Source: Rallus limicola (taxonomy: Eukaryota > Chordata > Aves > Gruiformes > Rallidae). Taken from it: a DNA stretch of 64,000 bases. The DNA is taken from the NCBI GenBank assembly GCA_022605955.1, contig JAKCOZ010000010.1, forward strand, positions 3,712,501-3,776,500, given 5' to 3'. The stretch's first letter is position 1; each line of letters starts with the position of its first letter. A model generated the notes under the pieces. That model was not told where the DNA came from. It saw only the letters and a list, made by a program, of their open reading frames with translations, and searched no databases. Positions 52,028 through 64,000 of the stretch are shown one piece after another. The position numbers were made by a program, and so were the translations under genes.

Positions 52028-54930
52028 CAGAAAGGATGAAGGACTGATTAAAAATTTATCTGTTTATGCACCCAGTCTACTACCGCAGCACAGGGTTTTC
52101 TAGTTCAGACAGACACGTCATAGGAAAGGGTAGTGTTTTCATTCTTTTCCCTGTACTCCCCACACCTTTCAAAGTGTTCACAGTTTGTGGAGGATGAAGT
52201 TTGTTATTTATGTAATAATTTAATTATTTGTATAATAATAATATTATGATCTCATTCCTCAAAGCATCTATTATACTTTGCTGTCACATCTACCAGCCTT
52301 TCAATGATCGAAAGCCAAAACACAGCAGCAGCAAAGATAAAGCTCATAATGTGAATGCAGAGGCACTTTGCCTATGGAGCATTTATGAGCATGTAGTATT
52401 TGGCATTTGAGGAACCCTTTGGCACACTATACAGAGAAAACACCTGACACTTGAGACATGAAAGTTTAAAAATATATTAAAAGACCTGATTTTTCAGTCC
52501 AGGCTGGCTTCTGAATGCTGTTCAATTTACATCTGTTTAGTGATTTATTTAATAGCTGTGACTAAAATAATAATATGGAAAAAACTACAGAAGATTTAAT
52601 GGATTTTTTTCTTGTAGATAGTCACAGATACCCTCATTATGAAACAGCAAGAGAACTCCATTTACTATGACATCAATGCTAGGGTGATTAGGATAAGACT
52701 ACTATACCTTTATTGCTTTGATTTTGGCTTCAGAACTTGACTAAAGGTGAGACCCCTTTTCTGAAACACTCTCCTATTTGCACAATGTGTATTTATGTCC
52801 ATGGGCATTTGGCAGTGTTGGTGGTCAAGGAGCTGTGGAAACTGCTGCTGTCTGTGAAATTTTTCTTCAGAATTTCTTGTCACCTAAAAAAGTTTCAGCC
52901 TTGTCACATGCTTTCAAGGCCACTGTAGAACAGCATCAGTACATACTTCTTAAGTCTGCCAGGGGAAGATGCTGATTACTGTAAAAGGGAAATGTTTCCT
53001 TGATGTGGGAGTGATGTGGAGGGGAGAGGGAGCTAAGGGTCATGGTTTAGCACTAAAATGGCTGCCAGGCTTACAATGGCAAGTACTGAGGAACCCCTGG
53101 GTATGATATAGGTATTTATTTTTCTGACAGGACTATGATATAATTACACTTTCTTGACATTAAGCCTTTTATTGGGGTTTTTCCTGCCTCTGATTTATCT
53201 GGGAATTTTTTTTCCCTAACAATCATTTACAATTTTTTTAAAAGGAAAGATGAAGTTATCTAAAAGTGAAATCTCTTTTACCAAGGAGAGTGAGGAGTTG
53301 ATGTGCTGTTTCTCCATTTTCTGCTGCTACATGTTTTCTGTTTTGTTCACAAAAAAAGCAGGGCTGGTGGAGCCAAGAAAAGAAAAAAGCCCAAACCGAA
53401 CAGAAAAAAGGAAATGCTCATTCCTATCTTTACTCACGCTGCCCCCACAGAAATGCATATTGAAACAGACAATCCTTTTGCACCTACAAAAGAAAATACT
53501 ATATTTTGTCAATAAGCAGTTCCAAAGGAAAATAACCAATTAGCTTTATCTTTATTCTGGTAGATTCAGCTCTGAGCCAGCAGCAAGACATTCCGAAATA
53601 ATAACTGCTGCCACTATGTTGGTCTAGCAAGCAATCAAAATGCTAAAAAAACCCCCAACAACCCAACCCTTTTTATTTGTTCATTGAAATTTGGGCCTTC
53701 TGTGTTTTGGACATATCCATTGGAGTTGTAATTAGGAAAATGGATCCCACTGCAGACCTGAAATGAGGAAAGAATTGCCTGAGCAAAAGGAGCACCACAG
53801 CACTGACAGGCATGCCCAAGGTCTGCATCTTTATACTTTGAAAGATTTCTGTTGTAGATTTTGTAGGATGGGACAAGTCATCTTTCAGCACATTAAGTAC
53901 ATGTATCATTTATAATTTCTAAACTTACTTTCTACTTATTCATTTCCTTTCTCTGCATCAAATTTTACAGTCAGCTATTATGGAGCCTGAACTCTGTTTT
54001 TTAAAGCATCACGTATTTCAGCCCATATTTGGTGAACAACAACTCAGCTTGTTCACAGCACAAACTGAAGAAATACATTACTCCTCCAAAACACAAACGG
54101 GCTGCTTCTTTTCTAAAAAAATAAACAGGAGTCTAAAATGAAGGGCAGTAGCTCAGAACATGTTTGTAGTGTCAAAAGTGATTGAGCCTTCCTGCTTGTT
54201 GATGTAGGGTCCATTGCTGTTAGAGAAATACAAGGAAAAATACTCCCAAACTGGCAGGAGGGTGCTTCTGAGATAACTGTGAGCTCTTGGTAAAAGTGGT
54301 CCTATTTCTCCTAACCCCTTACATGTGTGGAAAGAGCATTCGGCAGGAATTTTGCAGGTGAAGTGGGCCAGAACTGTAAATGTGGGGCAGAAAAAGGAAG
54401 GACTGTCTCTCTCACCTTTCATGAACAACGGCACTTTTGTCATTTTCCCCATGCCCTAAATAGACTGGATTCAGTAGCTTTGAATTCATGACATTCCTTC
54501 TCACACCGCTCTCCAGCTCATAATAAGCTAGTAGCTTAGCAGTCTTTTTTTTTTTTGTCTTTTTTTTTTTTTTAAATTGGCTAGGAAGGCAGGCAAGCTT
54601 TACAACCAAAACAATCAATTTCAAGCTGCCGAACCCAATCAGGCTGGTTTGAGAGTGACCCTTTAAATTGAGTGTGAAATTGGGAGATGGAGCTCCCCTT
54701 TCCTACTCCAGAGCTGGTGGAGAAACCATCACTTCCTTTTGTAAGTGGGTGCATTAATAGTTGTGCTGTTCTTGCAGACATTATGTGCTAACAAAACTAT
54801 GTGTGCCTGGTTCTGTAGCAAGTTACAGGGGAAAAACAAAGCAAAGGCCATCTGGCTCCACCAGTTTGTATGTATAATGTCCAGATACTAATGCTTAATG
54901 CACTTGTAAACGTAAGTTGTCTCTCTCTCA
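52028..54930. other. AT-rich noncoding DNA, no gene recognised
   Basis: Frames up to 99 codons occur without recognisable domains. An interrupted poly-T tract lies at 54545-54573. I saw no CR1 tail or LTR ends. Confidence 0.55.
54545..54573 (+). repeat. Interrupted poly-T tract
   Basis: A run of 12 T and a run of 14 T are separated by GTC. On the minus strand this reads as an A-rich tail, but no retroposed gene body is recognisable. Confidence 0.8.
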
Positions 54931-55200
54931 GGGTCTGATTTTAATTTGGGTAATATTCCCGTTAATAATAACATCTAATTACAACATCCATTAAAAGTTA
55001 GTAACATTAATTTAACAGGGAGAAAATCTAATAGAGTTCTTAGAGCAGTATTGGCATTTTTCCATTAAATTAATGTTACAAACTTTTAAAAGGATGTCTT
55101 AAATAGGCATCGTTAGTGGTGGGAATATTAAACAAATTAAACTCAGGCCTTTAATATGAGGTGGGAGCCTATTTATGAATCCAAGCAAAGGTGTCTGCTA
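54930..55200. promoter_or_regulatory. Candidate conserved noncoding element with paired homeodomain-type sites
   Basis: TAAT/ATTA cores are unusually dense, in unique non-repetitive sequence with few homopolymers. Two oppositely oriented copies of a 15-bp word containing ATTAATT lie at 55001-55015 and 55065-55079. Such texture is typical of vertebrate developmental enhancers bound by homeodomain factors. Cross-species conservation could not be tested. Confidence 0.35.
55001..55079. other. Perfect 15-bp inverted repeat, 49-nt spacer
   Basis: GTAACATTAATTTAA (55001-55015) is the exact reverse complement of TTAAATTAATGTTAC (55065-55079). The arms are AT-rich, so the hairpin would be only moderately stable. 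A pair of oppositely oriented protein-binding sites is at least as likely as an RNA stem. Confidence 0.75.
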
Positions 55201-56584
55201 TGCCTTTCAACCCATTTAAAATGTTCAACAGGAAGCATAAGGTTATGCAAAAGTCGCAGTACCTGTTTCCTTCTAGTAAAGGCTCAAGTGAATGACAATT
55301 TTTTTTTTTACAGTATCTCTTTTGCTGGCCATGTGGTCCACACATTCATTGCTTGGTTGCTGCTGTTTCTTGAGCCAGTTAATTTTCTTTTTTTTTTTTT
55401 TTAAGAGGGTGATCGTGAAATCAAGGGATTAACAGTTCCTCCCACTGCTAGGCAAAGACAACCTTGATATTTTTGAAACAAACTCAGGGGTTTGAAAGAA
55501 GAGGGACAAATGATATCACGGATGTATACGCTTTGGAACACATGACTTTGTCTAAATCCATACCCCATCTACAGTAAGGCAGCAAACACATTTTAAACAT
55601 TGGAAGGCCACTTGGAAGGCCAAACTAAATTGCTGAGAGATTATTTTTTTTAAAGATGGTTCTTGGTTTACAGGCTGACTACAGACAGGACTTTTTGCAA
55701 CACAAACATTGAATTACACAGATTATATTCCTTTTGGGGTGAGAGAAAATGGAAGAGCTACATAAAAGTTAGTCAGAAGCTCAATGTAGTAATGGAAGAG
55801 GGTGAGCAAGGGACTGCCTTCCTTTTTGTGTCCCATGAATGATACAAACTTGTAGCACTGTCTGTTGTTAAACACTTCAGTAGAAATGCAACAAAATTTA
55901 ACAAAGCACCGGTGAGAGCAAAACGAGCATAGAAGTGTGCTGCGGCCAGACTCAGCAAGCTTTAATAATGCATCTCCTCAAATTTTTTAGCTGGCATTTT
56001 GTTTGCTAAGTGGACAGCAACAAGCACACTGTATTCAGAGCACCTGGAATAGATACTTGGATAGGACCTAGACATGGGCAGCTTGTGTTTGACATGTCTT
56101 GGCTTCTGCAGCCCTTCTGACCGCATACTGTTAGAAACTTACTAAATTCCCATTTCGAGAAGCCTGATCTACTATAGATCCTATCTACCAGAGCAGGCAT
56201 GAATTAAATCTTAAAAATCTCCAGGACTCATTGTGTCATTCATGAAGCAAAAGCCTAAACTTGCTTGTCAACTGTTTTCACACCCTGATACATGGGGACC
56301 CTTCTTTTATGCGCACGTTTGCCTGCAACACCAGATTTCAGCCTGTGATGCCCAGCTGGTGCGCAGACTCTGTTCTGTCTCCCACGTGGGCACTGGAAAC
56401 ATTTTCCCACAGTGCCACGTGTAACTAATGAAGTAGTGAAGGAACTGTAGATTAACAAAAAGGTTATAATCTTGCTGAAGCTTGCATGCTGGGTGGTCCC
56501 AAGACAAAATCCTACCCTACTAGCTAATTGCCCTCTCTAACCTGGTGTGAGCAGGATGGTATGATCTTTTCCCAGCATTCATCT

Positions 56585-56627
56585 GTGCAGACCCCAGAGC
56601 CAGCATGTGCAGACCCAGAGCCAGCAT
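56585..56627 (+). repeat. 21/22-bp tandem duplication
   Basis: GTGCAGACCCCAGAGCCAGC (from 56585) is repeated from 56607 with one C missing. The near-identity of the two copies indicates a recent slippage event. Confidence 0.9.
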
Positions 56628-57230
56628 GTGAAGCCCCTTGTGCCACTCCCATCCATCTTCAGGGTTAGTTAGCACTACTTAATGGTGTATCTGCATTTGT
56701 CCTTTCCCAAGCAGTGCGATTTCCTGCCTCCACACAGGGCTGGCACACACAGCTTTTGGAGGGCACTCCTGCCTGGATGTTCAGCCCTTAAGTAGCAGGG
56801 ACAGCTTTGCATCTCTATCCGGAATGCATGTTGTTCATGAAGCCCAGTCAACAAACAGGAAAAGCCAAGGAACAACAGCCACCTAAACAAGTTGAATTCA
56901 GTGTTTATTAATAATGAATACTCAGAGGTGGGAGACTTGTTCTGGAATTTGAATGGCTATTTCTGTGAGCCAAATTGTGCATGCCTCAGACAGCAATAAC
57001 ATTTGATTATTTAAAAACAATAATAATTTTAAAAAGGATTAAGAACAAAGAGTTCAGGGGAAAATCCGTATGTTATTTAAGGAGCATCAAAATACTGCTT
57101 TAATGATGAAATAGTACGTATAAAAGCCAGGAAAAAATAGGAAAGAAGAAATGCAGAAAAATCATGTTTTGATTCTGGTCAGGAAACTGAATGACAAATT
57201 GTAACAAACAATGAGCTTGCAAATGAGTGT

Positions 57231-57275
57231 GGGGTTTGGGGGGCGGGGGTTGTGGTTTTTTTTTGGGTTTTTTAA
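57231..57275 (+). repeat. G-rich then G/T low-complexity run
   Basis: G runs of four, six and five (57231-57249) are followed by T8-GGG-T6. The G-rich half may form a quadruplex. The second half is the G3-T6-8 low-complexity type also seen at 6241-6259. Confidence 0.6.
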
Positions 57276-58120
57276 AAATCCTTTGGTATCTATTTAGTTA
57301 CACATTTGAGCTGAGATGAGAAAAGAGGTTTTACATTACCTGAGTGCTGAAATATTCCAGTGTCCAAGTAGTTCAGTGATACTGTTTGAAAGAGGAAAAA
57401 AGCCTAGTATGCCATTAAGCAGATTGGTTTTCCTCTTTTGTTCCACAATAAGCTGCTGTTAGTTGTGAAAATATACAGCCATTTTTATCATCTTACAGCC
57501 AGAAGTATAAGCAGCAATAATATAGTGTAAATTTATAACCAATACAGGGTTACAGGCAAACTGTAGAGATGTATGCTACCTAAAGCAATTAGATTATTAT
57601 TTTACTGGTGTTAGAACAAAATAATTTACGATGTTAAGGGTTTTTTAAACAAGAACATTTTGCTTCTAAGCTTTCTCCTAATATACCCTAATTTATTTTA
57701 CTTAGAATATATTAGTTAAACTAAATCATCAGGTGATTTTTATGCAAGTAATTTTAAATATTCAATACTAAAAAAGAAAATCATGTAGAGCCATTGTAAG
57801 GGCTGTTGTTTGCTTTTATACTTCCCCCTGTTCTATCCAGACATCAACTAACACCAATTCAGCAAAGGGTATGTCTATGTGTGTGTTTACATACCTTCAC
57901 ATATGGCTTCAACATGCCCATGAGACATAAAGAATAATGGATAAAATCCTTAAGAGCACCCAGTAAACAAGCAACTATACTGTCTTCCCTAATGCAGGTT
58001 TTTCACAACAAAGTAAAGCATTCTTACGGCACCTCTACAACAGGGATTGGTTCAATCAATAGGGATAAGCTACTGTTAATTAGTCTGATCTACTTTAATA
58101 ACTTTATTCAGGAGGAAGGT

Positions 58121-58142
58121 GGGGGGGAGGGAAGGCTAGGGG
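58121..58142 (+). repeat. G-quadruplex motif
   Basis: Runs of seven, three and four G (58121-58127, 58129-58131, 58139-58142) can give four G tracts by splitting the first run, with short loops. Confidence 0.6.
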
Positions 58143-58561
58143 AAACTTTTCCCTGCTGTCAGTATTATACCCTATAGAGGGGCCTTATATCAGCAATTCA
58201 GTGGGAGGAAGTCATGTGGAAGCATTCCTGTATTGTTCCCATGAGCATTCGTCTCCTAATTTGCATTAAACTAGTAGGGAGTCGACGCTGGTCCATACCT
58301 GTAAATCTTCTATTATGAGATGTAAGTATTAAAATGCGGCTCTCAGACAAACCTGCTTCTTCCCCAGGTTGAAGAAAAGTAATCTCTACTGCATGTAAAA
58401 TTAGGCATTGTGTTTGGTAGGGATGCTTTTTGACATGGTTTTGGTTTTAAACTCCTCTTATGCAAAATTACCCATCAGCCTTTGCTGCCTACCTAAAGAC
58501 CTCAGTCAACCCACCCCCTTTGCCAAAAGAAGCCACAAAACCACTGTAGCCCCCCACCACA

Positions 58562-58596
58562 GACACACACATGCACACATGCACATACACACACAT
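58562..58596 (+). repeat. Imperfect (AC)n microsatellite
   Basis: AC dinucleotides interrupted by ATGC and AT over about 35 bp. Confidence 0.8.
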
Positions 58597-59413
58597 CCTG
58601 CAGCAACATGTGTTAGAGGAAGAAAGGCAAAGCAGCATTCCCACAAATGTTTCCATTGAAAGCGCAAAATTTCCAGTTGTGTAACTCTGTGCCCTATTTG
58701 TTCCCAGAGGATTACTCTCATTTATTCCATGCGCTCTACTGGCCCAAAGTGTTCTCCATCAGGAAGGTTTTTAGTTTTCACGGTCAGATTTATACCTGTG
58801 TATTCCTCAGAAACTGAATCATTCAGACCAAATCAGTGAATTTTTTTCTTTCTGTTTCTTGTGGTGCTGTCTCCATATGTGTTTGTGCATTTTCTATCTC
58901 TCCATCTATCTATAATTATACAACTAGAACTTGGCTTGGAGGGCAATAGCAGTAAACTATTGTTCAAAGATTGCAAATTGCTTGAAGCGGGGAACTGTCT
59001 TCTTAATTAGTCTGGAAAACATCACACACACTTATGGCACTATAGAAATAATAAATAATAATAAAAATAGTTCCTGAACGTAGGTTCATATTGCCCAAAG
59101 GCAAAGGCTGGGCAGCTGTTGGGAAGATGATGGTTCCCAGCAGTAAATATGAGTGGATAAGGCATGAGCTGCAGGAAGGATCTTGTCTAGCTGCAGATTC
59201 CTTCTCAATCTGATACCTGACAGTGCATCTACCTCAGGTATATTCACTGGAGATATTTTCCTTGATAGGGTATAAAGTTCACTCTGCTTTTAAATGACAA
59301 GGTAAAAAGTGAGAAGTAATAAGGCAAGTTCCCAGGCCGAACCAAGCAGCCTGCTGCAGAAGTGTCCTTGGTCTGACCTTTATAGGCTTCTTTACTTTTT
59401 ATTTTTCTTCTTT

Positions 59414-59415
<2 letters not shown>

Positions 59416-59444
<29 letters not shown>
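59416..59444 (+). repeat. Poly-T tract (29 T)
   Basis: This is the longest homopolymer in the window, an uninterrupted run of 29 thymines after a pyrimidine-rich lead-in. It could be the reverse complement of a retroposed poly-A tail, but no source sequence could be recognised in the flanks. Its length may be assembly-dependent. Confidence 0.85.
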
Positions 59445-59447
<3 letters not shown>

Positions 59448-61879
59448 GGACAAAGAGTGCAGAGGCAATCCAACAAGACTGCTCTTTAGGCCCAGCAATA
59501 TAGTGACAGCCTTTGGAAACAGCTGTGCAAGGAGACTGACAGATTCATCAGGTACCGTGTGGCCCTACTGCAGGTCTGCCTCACTGAAATTGTTTAAGCT
59601 TTTTTACAGCTGCTTAACCTAGGGGAGAAAGGGAGGGGGCAGAGAGAGGCTGGGAATTTCGCTATCAGAGGCTGCAGTGCTCTGCTCTCCCGTGAGAATA
59701 CTCCTGGAGTCCGATCTGTTTAGTAATGCAAGAGATAGCCTGCCTATTAAGGCCAAACAAAGGCTATAGAAAAAAAAAATAACCTGCCTGAATACAGCTT
59801 ATTTGGTGGAATTTACACATTTCTGTAAATGAATTAAATTGCTAGATACTGAAGTGATGTATCTCAGCAAAACCCATTCATTGGAAACCAGCAACAAACA
59901 TAAACTTAGAGCCAAATCCTGCAGACCTTATTTAGTGGTTACTTAGGCAAAGCTCTCCACAACTTAAATGGAAGTTTTGCTCGTAAAAACTGTTATATTC
60001 AGATCACCATGAGACAGTAAAGCCCACATCCAAACATATCTTCATGGGTTCTTTGGTTTCCTGTTTCTGTCTGGAAGTATTGTGTGAGCACTTTTGGGGA
60101 AAAAAAGAGTTCTTTTTTTTTTTTTTCAACTGAGGTAAATTCATGCAGAGAACCTTGGACCATTGCATCCATCCCTAACAACCTGTGTATTTTAGTTGAA
60201 GCTCAAAGTCCATGAGCTGAGAGACCAATTTTCCCTTTAGCTTTGGCAATGGCCTGACTTTTACCTGAAGTAGATTAGAAGAATGGCTGGTTAGGCTCTG
60301 AGATGAACAGAACAGGAAAGCTTGTATAAACTTCATTCTGGCCCTCCGACAGTACAAGGCTCTGATGTCAGTGACACAAAACAGAACAATTTTTGGCAGC
60401 TCCAAGGTATCCATCTCTTGAGATCACATAGACTATTGCCTGTGTTGCCTTTTGCCTATGGGCACAAGACCATGGTCCCTAGATGCAAACTCTTGTTAAT
60501 CTGTGATTTAGAGACAACATAGGTTTGGATTAGATTTCAGCATGAGTTTTACCTGAAGCACGCGTAAGCTGGTCCCTCCTGTGTGTCTGCCTGCCTGGAT
60601 GAGTTCACAGTTGGTCGCCCAGTGGGCTGCTGCATTGTCCCATGGCCAGGTAGAGTTGACAAGAGCCACTCTTCTTGCTTGACCTTTGCAAGGTACTGTG
60701 ACTGCTGCCATTAAGCAAAATTCTGGCAGGCATACCACCTCAATCCTCTCATGATGCATAATTTTCTTTTTTTTTCCACTTGAATTTGCATACCGTTACT
60801 GTTGTTTTTCCCTCATGTATGTCTTTTGCCCAATGTTATAGGAAATACAGCGCCTTTATGGCAGCTGAAGGTTGCCTTTTGGGTCCAAATGCAAGTTCAT
60901 TTTGTGTAGCTATACAGGAATTAATATTTAACTCATTGTATTTTTCCTAGTGTTCTTAACCTACCACAGGGACTTTCAAGGACATGTGCTCATATTCACA
61001 TTTCACCATTTTACTCTTTTCCCCATCTTTATCTTAGTTGCTGCAGCTGCTAAGTACAAGTCAAAAGGAGTGAAAATTGAGGTGGGTGACAGCAAAGCTC
61101 AGAACTAATGTAAAGAATATGTCCTCTTTAAAAAGTCTGTAGTTATTTGCCTGGAAAATGTTACCTTAGATCCATCTCTAATCAAAGAATGAAAAAGAGA
61201 AGGCATTATAGCGGTCAAGATCTAGAGGATGCAAAGTACACTCAAAGAAATAAGAGGAGATTTCAGTATGCAGTACATCCCATGAACAATATGATTATCC
61301 TTGCTGAAAAGAGTATTTTACTGTAGTACAAAATGGGGAAAGAGTGCCTGAAGATGGAAGCCTGGGATAGACACAACAGTTTCTTAAACTCTGGCTTTCT
61401 CAGTGGAGTAAAAAGTCTTTCACGTGTGATTAATCTGTGGCCAAAAGTACTTTACCTTTAGGTAAGCAGTGTGTATATATTTGAACGCAAAGCCCCAAAG
61501 CTGCAGAACCCCATGACCTCTATGCAAGAGTCTAGAAAAATGCAAAAAATGACATGTAAAAATTCCAAAGTCTCTTTGAGGCATGTAATTTGTTCAAGTT
61601 ACAATAGACTGTTGGTTTCAAATGCTAAAATCTAGATCAACAGTAACTGTACTGAGCTATAGCTAAAACAGTAATTAATACAGTTATCATGCTTATTATT
61701 TTGACTGCAGCCTTTTCTGTATGGAAAACACTAATTGTTTATCTGTGCTTATATTAAGACAGAAAAAGAAGTCTTGTCAATCTCACTGTCATTGTTAAGG
61801 AATCATTCCTGTGAGCAGTTTCCATGGAGTATTTTGGGAGGTAAATGCTACCTTGACAATAAATTGATTTTCTTGGATA

Positions 61880-61913
61880 GTAATAATAGTGGTAATAACA
61901 ATAATAATAATAA
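61880..61913 (+). repeat. Imperfect (TAA)n microsatellite
   Basis: TAA trinucleotide run with two interruptions (GTGG and CAA). Confidence 0.85.
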
Positions 61914-64000
61914 CCATCTATAGGATACCCTAATTAAAGTCATAAAGCAATAAATATAACATATTGTAAAAAGATCAAGCCAGCAGCCTACCTGGATACT
62001 AAGAGCAAGGTATAGGTTTTTACTTTTTTAATACATAGAAATTAATTTATAAAGTAAGTACTCTATTTGAATGACAGAGGGACAGACAGATGCAGGACAC
62101 TACCAAGCTAGATTGACAGTTTAAAAAGCTAAATCAAGACAAACCGAGATGCTTGGTAAATGTATTGTGAAATTCAGTATATTCAGAGCTCCTTTACTGA
62201 AGAATAACTCCTTTGTCTGAAGGGTAAAGAGAAAACATGGCAGCAAAACAGATTTCTTAATCAATATTAGAAATCAGTGCTATGAGTATGACAAAAAGCT
62301 AACTACTTGTTACAGTCAGATTATTGTCACACATTTGTTGAAAAATTAAGAACATAAAATAAGTGTTTGGCCCCTTTGTAATCATACTGAAACAAAGCCT
62401 GTGCCTTCCGCCTGCCCCCAGCCAAATATTCCACATTTTACACATGCTTGAATTGACCCCTCCATATTTTAATGCTCTGTCTTTCAAAAGAGGCAATACA
62501 GGTTACATAAGTCTGATTAGACAGCTCTTGTCTTTTATATAGGAAATTATGTACTTTTTGCATTATTTGGCCTTTTAGGCAAAGCACCTCACAGTCACCA
62601 TTTGTTTAATCCAGATACGGGCTTCCCAACTGAGAATGATATTTGCAAGATATAACAGTAAATGTGGCCACTTTTGCAACAATCACTAGAATTTTCCTTC
62701 TTCTGCATATGTGTATAGGCTGGAGTGCCCTGTTGAGTGGTCTCAGAAAGGTCATTGAGGGCAAGGGATGATATAAACAGTCATCTAAAAGCATGGGAAA
62801 TCAATCATAATTAACACTCAGAGGTACTTCCTGCATACAAAGCCCCCAGAGGGAAAGGTCATTGAGAGGGATCACTGGACAATGTGCAGATATGGGAGCA
62901 AACAGGTTCCCTCAATCCAGGCCTGCCTTTTGTTTTATGAGTTCCTGCCCTCGCTTTCAGTGCCACCCAGTGCTACAGCATCTTGGGATGCTGCAGGAAA
63001 GGGCAGGTGGGAGACTCCTCTGGCAATGACCTGTGCATGCCTTCAGATTCCTGCCACCTCAAAACACATGCTGGATGTTATGTATGTGCTGAAACAGCCC
63101 TGTAACACCCAGGTTCCTTCTCTTACAAAGACACAGGTGTTTTTTTTATTGAGACATGATGTATATTAAAGGCCAAATCCGCACTTGAAAAGTGTATGAC
63201 ACTGAGAATTTCAGGCTTAGACTCTGAGACAGGAACGGAAATGGGAAGTAGGATCCTCCATGGCCCAGATAGGATCTTGTCTGCAGCACCATGCTCCAGA
63301 GGTACCTTACAACCTAGTAGAGGCTGCAGCCCTTTGGAGGACACCAGGCACACACTAGTGATGGGAGTTCTCATGGATCAATGTCAAGTTCTGCAGGAAC
63401 TCACTTTTAAATTACTATGTGGTCAGTCAAAGAGACAACTACTTGAGTCCCCCCAGTGAGATAGGTGTGGGAAATCCCAGCTTGCACATCCAGAAGGGTT
63501 CAGGTCTGGGGCAGAACTGAGAAGGCACAATGGATAGGCAGACTTCAGAAAAAAGTTTACGGGTACTTTGCACATAAGCAGCTATGAATAGTTGGGCACC
63601 TACATTCATTCTCAAAAGCCCTGCCCACCTCTCATCATACTGCACAGGCAGCTAGAACTACAATCTACAAATGCCACCTTGAAGATAATTGGAAAGTCCA
63701 AGGAGAAACTTGTAGTTTAGAGACAATCTCTGAAGTATTCAGGTACAGAACCTGGGAGGTGTAGGCATTTATTGACCAGCTAAATTCACAGTATTGCAAC
63801 ATCTGAAGACACCCAACACAGCCTTTTCTTAATTCACCTCACCAGGTGTAGTGAGTTCTTTAATTACAAAAGAAAAAGTCAACACCCCTTCTCTTCTGTC
63901 GGACCTGGTCCAGCAAGTATGATACAGGCATGTCTTCCTGACTAAGCCCTGTGGTGAAATGCCCATTTTGTGCAATCTTCTTGGGTCTCACAAGGCAGAG

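Larger units (their letters stand above)
55201..64000. other. AT-rich noncoding DNA, no gene recognised
   Basis: No exon, RNA gene or transposon was recognised. Frames reach at most 95 codons. Items seen are a T tract at 55388-55402, tandem duplications near 55600-55622 and at 56585-56627, G-rich runs at 57231-57267 and 58121-58142, an AC-rich microsatellite at 58562-58596, a 29-nt T tract at 59416-59444 and a TAA array at 61880-61913. About 62880-63060 is somewhat GC-richer. Confidence 0.55.

Noticed and set aside
59416..59444. T29 tract as the tail of a minus-strand processed pseudogene
   Set aside because: No recognisable gene body or target-site duplication next to it; kept only as a simple repeat.
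1..64000. CRISPR arrays, tRNA or rRNA genes, bacterial operons or prophage
   Set aside because: No regularly spaced repeats, cloverleaf genes, ribosome binding sites or long packed frames; the base composition and repeats indicate a bird nuclear genome.

Overview
This window looks like bird nuclear DNA, most likely intergenic or deep intronic. The clearest evidence is its interspersed repeats: three copies of CR1 (the chicken-repeat-1 LINE typical of birds and other sauropsids) that keep the family's 3' end, and a ~1.0 kb solo LTR of the avian ERV-L type. The background is AT-rich and CpG-poor, with many short poly-A/poly-T tracts and the G3-T6-8 low-complexity runs common in birds. I found no bacterial gene organisation, operon, tRNA, rRNA or CRISPR array.

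I recognise no protein-coding exon. The open frames are short, start at arbitrary ATG or TTG codons and match no protein family I know. The longest, 194 codons at 51443-52027, lies in a GC-richer patch whose opposite strand is also open. I list it as an ORF of unknown status rather than a gene.

Layout. 1-12.8 kb: AT-rich single-copy-looking DNA with a polypurine tract (119-164), a perfect 10-bp hairpin (4583-4615) and a C-rich tract (7134-7155). 12.8-15.7 kb: two GC-richer patches, a probable conserved noncoding block (about 15050-15500) and a strong G-quadruplex motif (15660-15677). 15.7-26 kb: AT-rich DNA with small tandem duplications. 26150-26393: an internally deleted CR1. 26.4-35.4 kb: quiet sequence with a small CpG cluster, an AT microsatellite and a G-rich tract. 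35425-35525: a CR1 tail. 35.5-45.6 kb: simple repeats and two or three stretches that look like conserved noncoding elements. 45672-46990: a CR1 split by a solo LTR, the clearest structure in the window. 47-64 kb: the ORF patch, a homeodomain-site-rich block with a perfect 15-bp inverted repeat (55001-55079), G-rich tracts and a 29-nt T tract.

No genes can be shown to work together here. If the window has a function, it is more likely regulatory (enhancer-like conserved noncoding DNA) than coding. Those calls rest on appearance only and need alignment to other genomes. I saw nothing I could defend as a new biological system.
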